DNA of 64,000 nt from Anolis sagrei (lineage: Eukaryota; Chordata; Lepidosauria; Squamata; Anolidae). The translations under genes and the position numbers were made by a program. A model generated the notes under the pieces. The model was not told the DNA's origin and did no database searches. It worked only from the letters and a program-made list of their open reading frames with translations. Of the stretch, positions 26,401-35,192 are shown piece after piece. How positions within the stretch are numbered: the first letter of the stretch is position 1; every line of letters begins with the position of its first letter. The stretch is from the NCBI RefSeq assembly GCF_037176765.1, contig NC_090023.1, positions 99,557,366-99,621,365 of the forward strand, given 5' to 3'.

Positions 26401-28908
26401 TGCTCTACATGAGGTTGCCTTTGAAGACTGTTTGGAAGTTTCAAGTAGTCCAACAGGCAGCAACCAGGTTCCTTACTGAAGTGGGGTACAGGAAGCATAC
26501 AACCCCCCTGTTGCACCAGCTCCACTGGTTGCCTGTCTGCTACCAAGCACAATTCAAAGTGCTGGCTTTAGCCTGTAAAGCCCTAAACGGTTCCGGTCCA
26601 GCTTACCTGTCTGAATGTATCTCCCTCTATGAACCATCTCAGAGGTTAAGATCATCCAGGGAGGCCCTGGTCTCAATCCCACCCCCATCGCAAGCACGAC
26701 TGGTGGGGACAAGAGACAGGGCCTCCTCAGTGGTGGCTCCTTGCCTGTGGAATTCCTTCCCCAGTGAAATTAGGTCAGCTCCTTTCCTCCTGACTTTCAG
26801 GAAGAAAGTGAAGACATGGACATGGGACCAAGCCTTTGGGCAATAACTCTCAGTGCAATAAGTGTCTATGGAATAGTGCAAATTACAACCTGAATGGCTC
26901 CTGGAATATGCCTTTGGATTGCGTGGTTTTAATGAATTGATTTTTAAGACTGACATGTTTTAATTATTTGGTTTTAATGTATATGTTTGGTTTTATCCTT
27001 TGTATGTATATGTGGCATTGAACTGTGCCTTTTTTGTGAGCCACCTTAAGTCTTTTTCGGGGTGAGAAGGGTGGGATATAAAAGCAAAAAGAAATACATT
27101 ATAAATTATATCTCCTACATAGAGGATATAGAACAGTACAAAAAGTTCTCCGTACATAGATTTTATATCTTATCTTCTTCCTTGAACAATGCCTATGCTA
27201 ATGCCCAGGTGGGTCTTTTTCTTGACACCAAATTCAATCTCCCTGTACTGACCACACCAAACAGAAATGGTCTGCATAACTATCAGTGCTACCTCTATCT
27301 TGGGGAGGAGAGCATATTTACATCCTTGGATCTAAAACTTGCCTATTTGGAGTCCTCTGAATATGTTGAGCTACATGTTCCAACCAACCAGCAAAACCAA
27401 AACCTGTGCTGGCCAAAACAATTGGAGCTGTAAATCAACATATGGAAAGTAATGCAGAGGAATATTTGATCCATGCTGGTGAAGAAGTAAGTGCCTTCAG
27501 TGAGATGTCTTTTAAGGCTGGGATAATGGTTTGAAATGGAACTATTTGGTGCCTGGACTCAACCCATCACAGTCTCCCAAGACAATGCAATATGTCCTTG
27601 GAGGGCTGGCAGAAAAGAGAGCATTCATTAATGGACTCTAGTACATTTTCTCTAATGGACAGTGTTATTCGGATCATTGACCATGTGAATAAAGATTGAT
27701 TTCCCTAATGGCAGGCTTCAGGTCATGGTTCACTAACTTCTACTGTGAAATCACCCAGCCTTGAGCTTGAAATATCAATATGGGTTCTAATTTTTTTCCA
27801 GCTGCAGATGCCCAGGTTAGGCTTTTTTCTACCAAAATAAAGACCTGTTAAGGATGAAATATCTACACTGGAAATGGGGAAAAAATCAACAATTTAATTG
27901 CAGATCCTGGCTCTCTTCAAATTTGACCATTGGCTATGTCTTCAAGGAATTGCAGTCTAAGAGCATTTGTACTTAGCCCATTCCACAATATCTTTGGAAC
28001 AGAAAGAAATAGGAGTAGGTCATTTGGCACTATCTTGACTCATACACTTTAAAGTATCATTGTACCACTGGATCAAATTCAATGGTGACACCACAATGAT
28101 CATTACTCCTTAAGAGAGAGAAAGACAGTGAGATGGAGAGAACAGTGGGGGAAAGCAAGAAACTTTTAGGGAAATTATAGAAAGGTCATTCTTTTGAAGT
28201 AAGAAACCACACAATTCTTCTTTCTGCAGAATAAGGAAGAAAAGGGAAGTGAGCCAATGGGCTGATCCCCATCACCACCACCACCACCCTAGTGACTGGT
28301 TATTTTTGGCACAAAATACATTTGCCAATGTGGGGGAAGGGGAGGGAAATTTCAAGTTGTAAAAGTTTCTAGGGTATTTACCCATGTAAGTATTAAATTT
28401 GTGGGACTGCCCAGATATCAAGATGGAGAGAAGTTGATCTCAAACATAGTAAAACATAGTATTTGTGAATTCCTTCATGGCAAGGGTTGGACCAGATTGA
28501 ATGAATGAAACTTTATTCATAGCCTGCTCTGTCTCCCTGAGGGGACTCAGGGCAGCTAACAACAAATACCCAGTGACAAACATTCAATGTCAAACAATAA
28601 TATGCAAACAAATAAAAAAACGATGCAATAAATAACAAAACAACTCAAGTAAACCAAATAGGAAACAATACACATAATTACAAACATATTAAATCCCTTA
28701 TTGCCCTTGTGGTCTCTTCCAACTCTATAATACTATGATTCTATTAATATTTATCAATGGAATAATTTTTCTTTTGAAGGAAATACTCCTTACCTGGTAA
28801 TGACAGGTTAGAGAGAGGAATGCTCCAAAGAGATTCTGGTAAATTAGACATCCACTGAGGACCATCACTGTACAAATCAACTGATTTCTTTTTTTGAGTT
28901 TCCTTCAT
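14431..28908 (-). CDS. PLCXD1: PLCXD1, PI-PLC X domain-containing protein 1 (complete coding region)
   Basis: Coding exons in transcript order are 28908-28794 (ATG), 26007-25871, 25526-25398, 21595-21440, 17504-17321 and 14666-14431 (TAG). Splice sites are canonical and phases fit, giving about 318 residues against 323 in human. The PI-PLC X signature is present: GSHDAMTYCL near residue 40 holds the first catalytic-type histidine, and FVHMLYTT near residue 118 the second. LDAGIRYFDLRIAH, HPWEVVVLAFRNF, YWWGNK and the C-terminal GLFVAGINLTG and NIIAGDFI segments follow. There is no signal peptide or membrane segment, so it is probably cytosolic. The family resembles phosphoinositide phospholipase C catalytic domains. 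The ATG at 28908 is the first in the exon that starts at 28935; it gives a slightly shorter, divergent N-terminus than human. The 5' UTR exon should lie in the CpG island near 34 kb. The last exon faces GTPBP6 tail to tail. Confidence 0.95.
14860..15440. mobile_element. 581-bp non-autonomous DNA transposon with TAGACTTGTGCA ends
   Basis: The ends are exact inverted repeats, TAGACTTGTGCA at the left and TGCACAAGTCTA at the right, flanked by a perfect 8-base duplication ATCCTTAT (14852-14859 and 15441-15448). The 8-base target site points to the hAT superfamily. The interior is GC-richer than its surroundings and has no transposase frame. It lies in the last PLCXD1 intron. Confidence 0.85.
15958..16165 (-). 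mobile_element. tRNA-headed SINE with BovB-type tail
   Basis: On the - strand a decayed tRNA head (ending at the agccagtat side) is followed by gagtgatcttgggcaggtca and the BovB/RTE-like tail, ending in (caa)n at 15958. This is the typical order of squamate SINEs mobilised by BovB. Confidence 0.65.
16293..16592. mobile_element. Non-autonomous hAT element
   Basis: It starts cagggattcttacactttt and ends gtttaagaagcagtg. A perfect 8-base duplication ATTTAGAC flanks it (16285-16292 and 16593-16600). There is no transposase frame. Confidence 0.85.
16880..17150 (+). mobile_element. Old L2-type LINE 3' end
   Basis: Translation gives a decayed EKTFSIVAPRLWNNLP segment, the L2 C-terminal signature, then an AT-rich 3' region. 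Ends are uncertain. Confidence 0.5.
17878..17922. repeat. (TAA/TAG)n microsatellite
   Basis: Trinucleotide tract of tag and taa repeats with one aac interruption. Confidence 0.9.
17925..20520 (+). mobile_element. Old RTE-clade LINE, split by a hAT element
   Basis: Bases 18040-18145 translate to KSDQ.ISIRLQEKLISRAINQVYAPTAEA, an RTE endonuclease segment. The frame resumes after the hAT insertion with EVEKFYAREKEAGLFINHG. Later pieces give RWGLEKAKMKELDNIWKCKD and FGHIMRSCDN, the RTE C-terminus, and it ends near 20520. The frame is broken many times, so this is an old copy in a PLCXD1 intron. Confidence 0.7.
18155..18507. mobile_element. Non-autonomous hAT element inserted in the RTE LINE
   Basis: Ends are CAGGGTTCCTCAAACT and AAAGTTTGAGGATCCCTG (inverted). 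A perfect 8-base duplication GCATAAGA lies at 18147-18154 and 18508-18515. A second copy lies at about 34613-34971. Confidence 0.9.
20617..20942. mobile_element. Tigger-like (Tc1/mariner) non-autonomous element
   Basis: Ends are CAGCTGGCCCTCCATAT and the inverted TAGAGGGCTGACTG, flanked by TA on both sides (20615-20616, 20943-20944). The terminal sequence is of the Tigger/pogo type. No transposase frame. Confidence 0.75.
20943..22748. other. PLCXD1 intronic sequence around exon 21440-21595
   Basis: No dispersed repeat is recognised. A local tandem duplication lies at about 21862-21932: two copies of about 37 bases containing gttgaattcttgacacctca. Confidence 0.5.
22749..23024 (-). mobile_element. 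tRNA-derived squamate SINE (second family)
   Basis: On the - strand a tRNA head with box A-like and box B-like segments is followed by the body (gtcagctccaactccccatg, gagagaattggcag in inverse order) and the terminal cttgcagtttctcaagttgc. The tail is (ca)n-like. Same family as 24607-24868 and 61032-61285. Confidence 0.8.
23025..23944. other. PLCXD1 intron, nothing recognised
   Basis: No repeat family or coding signal recognised. A 75-codon open stretch at 23341-23568 shows no similarity that I know. Confidence 0.4.
23945..24125 (+). mobile_element. Decayed tRNA-headed SINE with BovB-type body
   Basis: Head with gggctcaaatccttgctcag (box B-like), then agtcacgtcttctctccgcc and a diverged tail. 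Boundaries approximate. Confidence 0.5.
24607..24868 (-). mobile_element. tRNA-derived squamate SINE (second family)
   Basis: Inverse of the same SINE as 61032-61285: the right end is the tRNA head (gggtttaacccactgcacca on +), the left end is the cgacttgagaaatggcaagt terminus. Confidence 0.8.
26147..26217. repeat. Tandem duplication of about 35 bases
   Basis: Two nearly identical copies containing tgagattattcacatatcaa, just 5' (transcript sense) of PLCXD1 exon 26007-25871. Confidence 0.8.
26360..27085 (+). mobile_element. L2 LINE 3' end with 148-codon open remnant
   Basis: The open stretch 26400-26846 encodes HWLPVCYQAQFKVLALACKA and later RDRASSVVAPCLWN, matching the C-terminus of the L2 at 4490-7437. 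A 3' UTR with ctttttcggggtgagaaggg closes it. 5' truncated. It lies in the PLCXD1 intron. Confidence 0.85.
27110..28460. other. Unidentified region with a 123-codon open frame
   Basis: The frame 27062-27433 (+) begins in the L2 tail; its later part reads GLHNYQCYLYLGEESIFTSL and continues to 27433. A neighbouring frame reads AKPKPVLAKTIGAVNQHMES and on to FSEMSFKAGIM at about 27530. Amino-acid composition looks protein-like across a probable frameshift, as in an old retrocopy of a host gene. I do not recognise the family. Beyond about 27700 nothing is recognised. Confidence 0.3.
28470..28745 (+). mobile_element. CR1 3' end split by an antisense L2 end
   Basis: Left part: ttccttcatggcaagggttg; right part: cccttgtggtctcttccaac then an octamer-like tactatgattctatt end. 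Joined, these are the CR1 3' terminus. Bases about 28497-28690 between them are an L2 3' end on the - strand (tctccctgaggggactcagg). Confidence 0.7.
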
Positions 28909-29495
28909 GTTTTTTTTCTCCTGATGCAGGATATTCTAGAAAAAAATGCTAGACAAAAACAGAAGTTAACAGTATTTTGCTAGTACATGTGTGCTTTACC
29001 GGTTGCATAAGAAAGCTCTTCCATTAAACATTATCTTTCACGTTCATTCAAATAAGTGGGTGTATTGGCACAACAGCTTAATAGGGTTGCCTGCAAACTG
29101 TCTTATTAAACAATAAAAAATGACACATTGGAAGAAACTGTAGATCATAACTGACCCAAGAGGCTGATAAGGAATTGTGGTTATCTGCCCATCAAGTCAA
29201 CTTTGAATTACAGTGGCCCTATGAATGAGAGGTCCATAAAACACTGGTCAAACCATTGAAATATGGTTGCTACATCTAAATATTAGATGCATTTTCACTT
29301 ACTTATTTCTCTAATTAGTCTTGGCTTTTAAAGTTGCATTAAGAATCTAGCAGAATGGGAAAGAACAGGATCATATATTGGGTACTTTTTTTAAAAAAAG
29401 TCCCACTATTTGATAAACCTGGGCAACCTACTTCTATCTTATTCTCACTACCTAACTACTGAATCGGTATTATATAGTGATTGGAGTTTAGGACT

Positions 29496-29618
29496 GAGGC
29501 CCCTTCCACACAGCTGAATAAAATCCCCCATTTTCTGCTTCGAACCGGGATATATGGCAGTGTGGATGCAGATATTATGGGATTTTCTGCTTTGATTTTC
29601 TGTGATATAACACTGTGG
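29496..29618. mobile_element. Palindromic MITE fragment (CCTTCCACACAG family)
   Basis: ggccccttccacacagctga followed by gatattatgggattttctgc: the same family as the array at 34.4-36.2 kb, here cut by the adjacent PLE-like palindrome. Confidence 0.6.
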
Positions 29619-29985
29619 CAAGCATCCACAGAGGTTGTGAGGTCTGTTGGAAACTAGGCAAGTGGGGTTTATATATCTGTGGAATGTCCAAGGTGGAAGA
29701 AGCTGCAAGGCTATTAAATGCTAATCAAGGTAGCCAATTGCAACACTCACGCTTGCTTCAAACAGACAAGAGCTCTTTCTCCTTCCTGTACATTCCACAG
29801 ATATATAAATCCCACTTGCCTAGTTTCCAACAGACCTCACAACCTCTGAAGATGCCTGCAATAGTTGCGGGTAAAACATCAGGAGAGGATGCTTCTGGAA
29901 CATGGCCATGCAGCCTGGAAAACTCACAGCAACCCAGTGATTCCAGCCATAAAAGCCTTCGACAATACAGAGAGAAAAATGTTGG
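29619..29985. mobile_element. PLE-like palindrome with degenerate hammerhead-like segment
   Basis: Inverted arms at about 29632-29693 and 29788-29849 (aactaggcaagtggggttta against taaatcccacttgcctagtt). The right arm continues through a degenerate hammerhead-like stretch (29843-29883) to actcacagcaacccagtgat and a final agccttcgacaa. Attribution to Penelope-like elements is inference. Confidence 0.55.
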
Positions 29986-30604
29986 TTCAAAACCAACTAT
30001 ATTTTCTAAAAAAAATAGCTTGACTTCTCTAGAAATGATATGGACAATACAGAGAACCCATCCCTAAATACATCTTACTATCTGAACAACAAAAATCAAA
30101 ATCCTGATGTTTTTAAATCCTTGTTCAAGATTAATCAATAGGCATAATCTTTGTTGGCAATTAGGAACACTAAAAGTAGGAAGCATAAAATAGATTAGAG
30201 ACTAGACACTTCCCAATCTGACCCAGTTCTCTAATACAGGGGCCCACATTGCTTCAAAGCAGGAAATTTCAACAGATGCAACCTGATTAATGGCTCTATT
30301 GACCCACTTCAGTGAAATCCTCTCTCTTTGCCTTGCCTATTGTTCTCTAAATAGGTCATTTTCTTCGCACACAGAACCTACCAATCTGGAGTAGAGTTAC
30401 AACAGTTTAGGTGTAAACTTCAGGTGAATTTTATGAGCAAGGTAAACATGCAGAAAATGACTTCTAGGGAGGGGCATGCCTTCTCTCACATAGAAAGCAA
30501 GACTGGGTGAGTCTTCTGCTTAAGGGTCTGAATCTGCAAAGATATCGGTCACTTTTCTGCACAAGTATTCCCTTCTAGGCCTGATGCTGCTTAACATCGA
30601 GGGC

Positions 30605-30705
30605 AGTGGTTCTCAACCTGTGAGTCCCCAGATGTTTTGGCCTTCAATTCTCAGAAATCCCTTACAGCTGGTAAACTGGCTGGGATCTCTGGGAGTTGTA
30701 GGCCA
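30605..30705. mobile_element. Palindromic hAT element fragment
   Basis: Starts cagtggttctcaacctgtga and contains both arms around ttacagctggtaaactggct. The right terminus is missing. Confidence 0.65.
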
Positions 30706-30921
30706 ACTGTTCTAGGGCTACCTGAGGAGACAAACTTACTACAGTCCCAAACCCAGTGCAGCCTGAACAGCACACCTCTACCTTCTCTGCAGAGAAGAAC
30801 AGGCAATTCTATTCTTCAGCTAACAGCTCTGAAAACATATCTTCAGAGGGTTGACACAAGCAAGCTATGTACTAGTCATTTTCAATCTTGTTTTTTTTCT
30901 TCAGGTATTTGGAATGCTAGG

Positions 30922-31248
30922 ATCCCCCGATGGTGCAGTGGGTTAAAGCGCTGAGATGCTGAACTTGCAGACCGAAAGGTTGCAGGTTCAAATCTGAGGA
31001 GCAGTATAAGTTCCCGCTGTTAGCCCCAGCTTCTGCCAACTTAGCAGTTCAAAAACATGCAAATGTGAGTAGATCAATAGGCACCGGTCCAGCGGGAAGG
31101 TAACAGCACTCCATGCAGCCATGCCAGCCACATGACCTTGGAAGTGTTTACGGACAACGCTGAATCTTCGGCTTAGAAATGGAGATGAGTACCAACCCCC
31201 AGAGTCGGACACAACTGAACTTAATATCAGGGAAAACCTTTACCTTTA
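30922..31248 (+). mobile_element. Sauria SINE
   Basis: Nearly full length: head ggtgcagtgggttaaagcgc, box B-like aggttcaaatctg, body gtgagtagatcaataggcac, then agagtcggacacaactgaac and the acctttacctttaa terminus. It lies in the long first intron of PLCXD1. Confidence 0.9.
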
Positions 31249-31249
31249 A

Positions 31250-32029
31250 CTATTTGGAACTCTAGATCCCATCATCCTCAGTGAGCAAAGCTATTTGTAA
31301 GATGCAAAGGGAGTTGTAAGCCAAAATACTACAAAGACACCCATTTGGGGAGGACTACTGCATTCTAATCTCCAAATGGTCAGCCGCCTGCCAGCACTTC
31401 CCAACATTCCCAACATTAGTCCAATAGGCACCTCTGGCCAGTGAGGGAGATTATCAAGATCAGTAGCAGCAAGATCCTGCTGTGTTCATGAATCCCTAGA
31501 TCAGGGGGATTAAATGAAACTCCCACTAAAAACAAGTGAATTCAGAGTTCCAATTGTCGGAGCTGTAGTCCAACCAAGTTATTGTTTCAAGCTTAACAAA
31601 TGGTGACATTAACTTACAAGCTGAGAACCACCACTCCTCTTTATGTTCCCCCAGCAACAGCAAGAGTATCCTTCTGTGCAGGTAAACTAGGAAATCCCAA
31701 TTGGACCCCCAACGAGGGTTTGCCTCCAGAGGCAAACCAAGAAGTCCCTGAACAGATTCAGAAGTAGACTGGGAAGATCAAAAGACAACCTGGCAAAATG
31801 GTGCTACCTAAGAATCCTCCACCTTGTGTGACCGTGAAACAGAACAAACAACTTTGCACCTGTATGCTTGTCCACAATGCCCTGCCTCAAGCACAGAAGA
31901 AGAATTGTTTGAAGCTACAGACAACGCTGTCGGTGTTGCCTGTTTTTGGCCTAAAATTATTTAGCCATTTGTGCTCCCTCTATTTTATCAGTTTTATTTA
32001 TGCAATGTTTTCGACACAAAATCAATAAA
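31250..32029. other. PLCXD1 first-intron sequence, nothing recognised
   Basis: No repeat, splice-supported exon or palindrome recognised. Confidence 0.4.
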
Positions 32030-32363
32030 CAGGCTGAGTATCCCTTATCTTGAATGCCAAAATTTAAAATACAAAATTCAATCTTGTCCACATGAGTGAC
32101 TGAGACAGTGACACCTTTGCTTTCTGATGATTCAAGGTACTCAAACTCTTATTTATGCACAAAAGCATTCAAAATATTGTGTATAAAAGCAGCCTAAGGC
32201 TATATGTTCAAACGGTATTTCAGACACGCCCTAATTTTCTGCTTAGCCTTGGGTCCCATCCCCAAAATGTGTTATGATCTATATGCAAGCATTCCAAAAT
32301 CAAAAATGGGAAATTCAGAACATTTTTGGCCTCAAGCATTTTGGATAAAGGATACTCAACCTG
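32030..32363. mobile_element. Tigger-type element resembling mammalian Tigger2/MER28
   Basis: Ends are CAGGCTGAGTATCCCTTATC and the inverted GATAAAGGATACTCAACCTG. Internal blocks gacagtgacacctttgcttt, ttgggtcccatccccaaaat and ccaaaatcaaaaatggg parallel the mammalian family I recall, in the same order. TA follows the right end; the left flank is aa. Confidence 0.75.
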
Positions 32364-32429
32364 TACTTAGGATCCACTATCTGTAATAGAAATCTCTCTG
32401 TGTGTGTCCTCACAAATTATCTGTGTAAA

Positions 32430-32972
32430 TAATGTCTAGGGTGGGGAGAAAGAACTCTTGTCTGTTTGAGACAAGTTGAATGTTGCAACAAGCTTCCAAA
32501 CTTAGCTGGTTGCTGCCTGGGAAGATCCTTTGTTGGGAGGTGTTAGCTGACCCTCATTGATTCTTGTTTGGAATCAATCCCCTATCAGGACAGTAAATAA
32601 AGAACAACACTAAAAAAAAAAGCAGGGGAATTCCAGAGAGGAAACAATCAGGGCCATCTAATACCTCCCAACAAAGGATTCCCCCAGGCAGGAAACAGCC
32701 AGGCTTTGAAGTTGCAAGGCCATTCAATGCTAATCAAGTTGGCCAACTGCAACATTCACACTTGCCTCAATCAGATAAGAGTTCTTTCTCCCATCAAGGA
32801 CATTATTCCACACTTGCCTAGTTTCCAAGAGACCGCACAACCTCTGAGGATGCCTGCCATAGATGCAGACCAAACATCAGGAAAGAATGCTTCTGGAGCA
32901 TGGCCATACAGCCCAAAAAACTCATAGCAACCCAGTGATTCTGGCCATGGAAGCCTTCGACAAGACATTAAA
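32430..32972. mobile_element. PLE-like large palindrome with hammerhead-like segment
   Basis: Inverted arms of about 130 bases: left includes cctttgttgggaggtgttag, right includes aatacctcccaacaaaggat. The right arm continues through a hammerhead-like segment at 32841-32880 to catagcaacccagtgattct and agccttcgacaa. Same family as 29619-29985 and 33503-33785. Confidence 0.6.
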
Positions 32973-33597
32973 GATACTTATATTCCATGCTTTGATCCAT
33001 AACAAACTCACATTATAAGCAATGCAACAAAGGTGTCCTAACTGAGCATTGATCAACTCCGTGTTTTAAAAAAACTTTGGATGGAGGATATCCTAAACAA
33101 AAAAAAGTATATGAAAACTAATTCTTAAGTAAAGTACTAGGCAAAACGGTATTGTTTATATCCTATTATAGTTTTAAAAAAGAGTTCAGTATCAAGACTG
33201 AATTGACTTCTCCCACCAGCTGTAATCTGGCTGCATTTCCCTCCAAGAATTATCACTGAAGGATAATATCACAAAGACTTCACACCTGAGTAAATATGCA
33301 AACTCTTGTGTGACAGGGTATCCCAGAAGTCGCCATTCATAGAGAAAATGTAGTTAAATGCATATTTATTTACAAAATAGCCTCTACATGTTGCATATCA
33401 GGAAAAAAATATTCCACCAAGTACATATCTTCCATCAAGGGAAAACCTGTCCCATTCCAGGGAACATTATCTTCCCAAATCAGCATGTTTCCAACAATCC
33501 AGATGTTAGATGTGTTGTTGAAGGCTTTCATGACTGGAATCACTGGGTTGCTGTGAGTTTTTCGGGCTGTATAGCCATATGTTCCAGTAGCATTATC

Positions 33598-33640
33598 TCC
33601 TGACATTTCGCCCACATCTATGGCAGACATCCTCAGAGGT
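33598..33640 (-). ncRNA. Hammerhead-ribozyme-like motif (inverted arm)
   Basis: On the - strand CTGAGGA (33636-33630) is followed by a wobble-rich stem and GAAATGTC (33609-33602). It is the mirror copy of 33681-33720. Confidence 0.35.
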
Positions 33641-33680
33641 TGTGCGGTCTGCTGGAAACTAGGAAACGGATCTCACAACA

Positions 33681-33720
33681 TCTGAGGATGCCTGCCATAG
33701 ATGCAGGCGAAACGTCAGGA
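33681..33720 (+). ncRNA. Hammerhead-ribozyme-like motif (best copy)
   Basis: In order: CTGAGGA (33682-33688), perfect 6-bp stem GCCTGC/GCAGGC (33690-33695 with 33703-33708) around loop CATAGAT, then GAAAC (33709-33713), then GTC. These are the CUGANGA, stem II, GAAAC and cleavage-triplet positions of a hammerhead. One extra base separates the first box from stem II, and stem I and stem III are very short. Self-cleavage is not shown. Confidence 0.45.
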
Positions 33721-33934
33721 GAGAATGCTTCTGGAAAATATGGCCATACAGCCTGGAAAACTTACAGCAACCCAATCCAGATGTTCCGCTTCCAACTAGT
33801 TATCTCAGCCTGATGCCGCCTAAACAGCCGAGTTCAGGGATTCTTTGCACGCTATGAAAACAAAGCTCACGTGGCACATGTATACATATAAATAGACACA
33901 TATACATACAACTGCACCCAAGCTTCTGCTGGGT

Positions 33935-34290
33935 CTTTCAGGTACCCGCAGGACTCCGCGGGATTCCGGGGCTGCCAGTCAATCAATCCGAATGATGGTC
34001 GGGAAGGGAAGCGGGCTCCTGCTCCACCGCTCCACTCTCTCTCTCACTCTCTGCTCTAGCCAGGAGGGGCGCCCACCTTTGGCCTGGCAGCCCTTTGCCA
34101 AGGTTTCCGCATTCCGCGCCAGGCAAACAAACACGACCTCGCGCAGCGTCTCCACTGAAGGGCACTGCTTCGGGACCCAGCTGCAGCGGGAAGGGAAAGC
34201 GAATCCGCACCACAGGCTATTTGCATACACGCGCCTAATTGGCTACTGCGGCCTGCCCTGAATTAGGCCCCGCCTCCTCAGATTGGGGTG
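33935..34290 (-). promoter_or_regulatory. CpG-island promoter and probable 5' UTR exon of PLCXD1
   Basis: The only strongly GC- and CpG-rich stretch in the intergenic side of PLCXD1. On the - strand, in order towards the gene, are a GC box (within 34266-34276), CCAAT (34242-34238) and an octamer ATGCAAAT (34226-34219). No TATA box is seen. Transcription should start near 34.0-34.2 kb and splice to the exon whose acceptor is at 28935. The exon 1 donor is not fixed. Confidence 0.65.
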
Positions 34291-34327
34291 GAAGAGGAAG
34301 GGTGCTCCCCACTACTAGAGCCTCTGG

Positions 34328-34432
34328 TGCGCCCTGTGTTTGGAACTTCAGGTCCCACTATTCCTAACAGGGATTTCTGGGAGTTGAAGTCCAAAACAAC
34401 AGGAGGACCAAAGGTTGGGAACCACTGGTGTA
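34328..34432. mobile_element. Palindromic hAT fragment
   Basis: gggatttctgggagttgaag then caaaggttgggaaccactgg at the right; the left end is decayed. Related to 9181-9502 and 60360-60494. Confidence 0.55.
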
Positions 34433-34439
34433 GAACAAA

Positions 34440-35010
34440 ATGAAGGCTGGCACCCTTCCACAGAGCTATATAAAATCCATATTGAACTGGATTGCATGGC
34501 AGTGTAGACAGAGGGTCCTTCCATACAGCCCTATATCCCAGAATATCAAGGCAGAAAATGCCGCAATATCTGCTTTGAACTTGGGTTATCTGAGTCCACA
34601 CTCAGATAATGTGGGGTTCTCAAACTAAGGCCCGGGGGCCAGATACGGCCCTCCGAGGTCATTTACCCAGGCCTCGCTCAGGGTCAACCTAAGTCTGAAA
34701 CAACTTGAAAGCAAACAACAACAACCATCCTATTTCATCAGCCAAAAGCAGGCACACACTTCCCATTGAAATACTAACAAGTTTATATTTGTTAAAATTG
34801 TTCTTCATTTAATAATTAGTGTATTGATTTGAAGTGTTTTTTGCACTACAAATAAGATATGTGCAGTGTGCATAGGAATTAATTTGTGCTTTTTTCAAAT
34901 TATAATCTGGCCCTCCAACATTTTGAGGGACTGTGACCTGGCCCTCTGTTCAAAAAGTTTGAGGACCCCTGTTCTAGGATATAGGATTGTGTGGAAGGGC
35001 TTTGGGGGGA
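34440..35010. mobile_element. Palindromic MITE (CCTTCCACACAG family) interrupted by a hAT element
   Basis: Left pieces at 34440-34612 (ccctatatcccagaatatca) resume after the hAT element as ggatataggattgtgtggaa at about 34977-35000. Confidence 0.7.
34613..34971. mobile_element. Non-autonomous hAT element, second copy
   Basis: Same element as 18155-18507: ttctcaaactaaggcccggg at the left, aaagtttgaggacccctg at the right, with the shared interior aagtgttttttgcactacaa. Left terminal bases are changed, and no target duplication is recognisable. Confidence 0.85.
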
Positions 35011-35103
35011 CTAAAGGAACAAAGATGCCCCTAGAAAACTGAAAACATCTCAATATGAAGATAGATAGATACACACACACACAATGATTTTTATGGGTGG
35101 GGA

Positions 35104-35188
35104 ATATGTGAGTAGGAGCTAGTGCAGTATTTGATCATGAGATTCCAGGATTAGGGTTTGAATCCCCCCTTGGATTCAGAAACTCACT
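35104..35188 (+). mobile_element. tRNA-derived SINE head fragment
   Basis: gctagtgcagtatttgatca then ggattagggtttgaatcccc (box B-like); the body is missing. Confidence 0.45.
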
Positions 35189-35192
35189 GAGG

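Larger units (their letters stand above)
33503..33785. mobile_element. PLE-like palindrome, two hammerhead-like motifs facing outward
   Basis: Left arm (33503-33655) is the inverse of the right (33656-33785). The outer borders read gaaggctttcatgactggaa and acagcaaccca. Each arm has a hammerhead-like core. It lies just inside the PLCXD1 first intron. Confidence 0.65.

Noticed and set aside
30637-30954. 105-codon frame as a gene
   Set aside because: It starts inside a hAT palindrome and ends in a Sauria SINE.
33979-34230. GC-rich open frames in the CpG island as coding exons
   Set aside because: Three overlapping frames are open simply because of GC content, with no splice-compatible link to PLCXD1 coding sequence.
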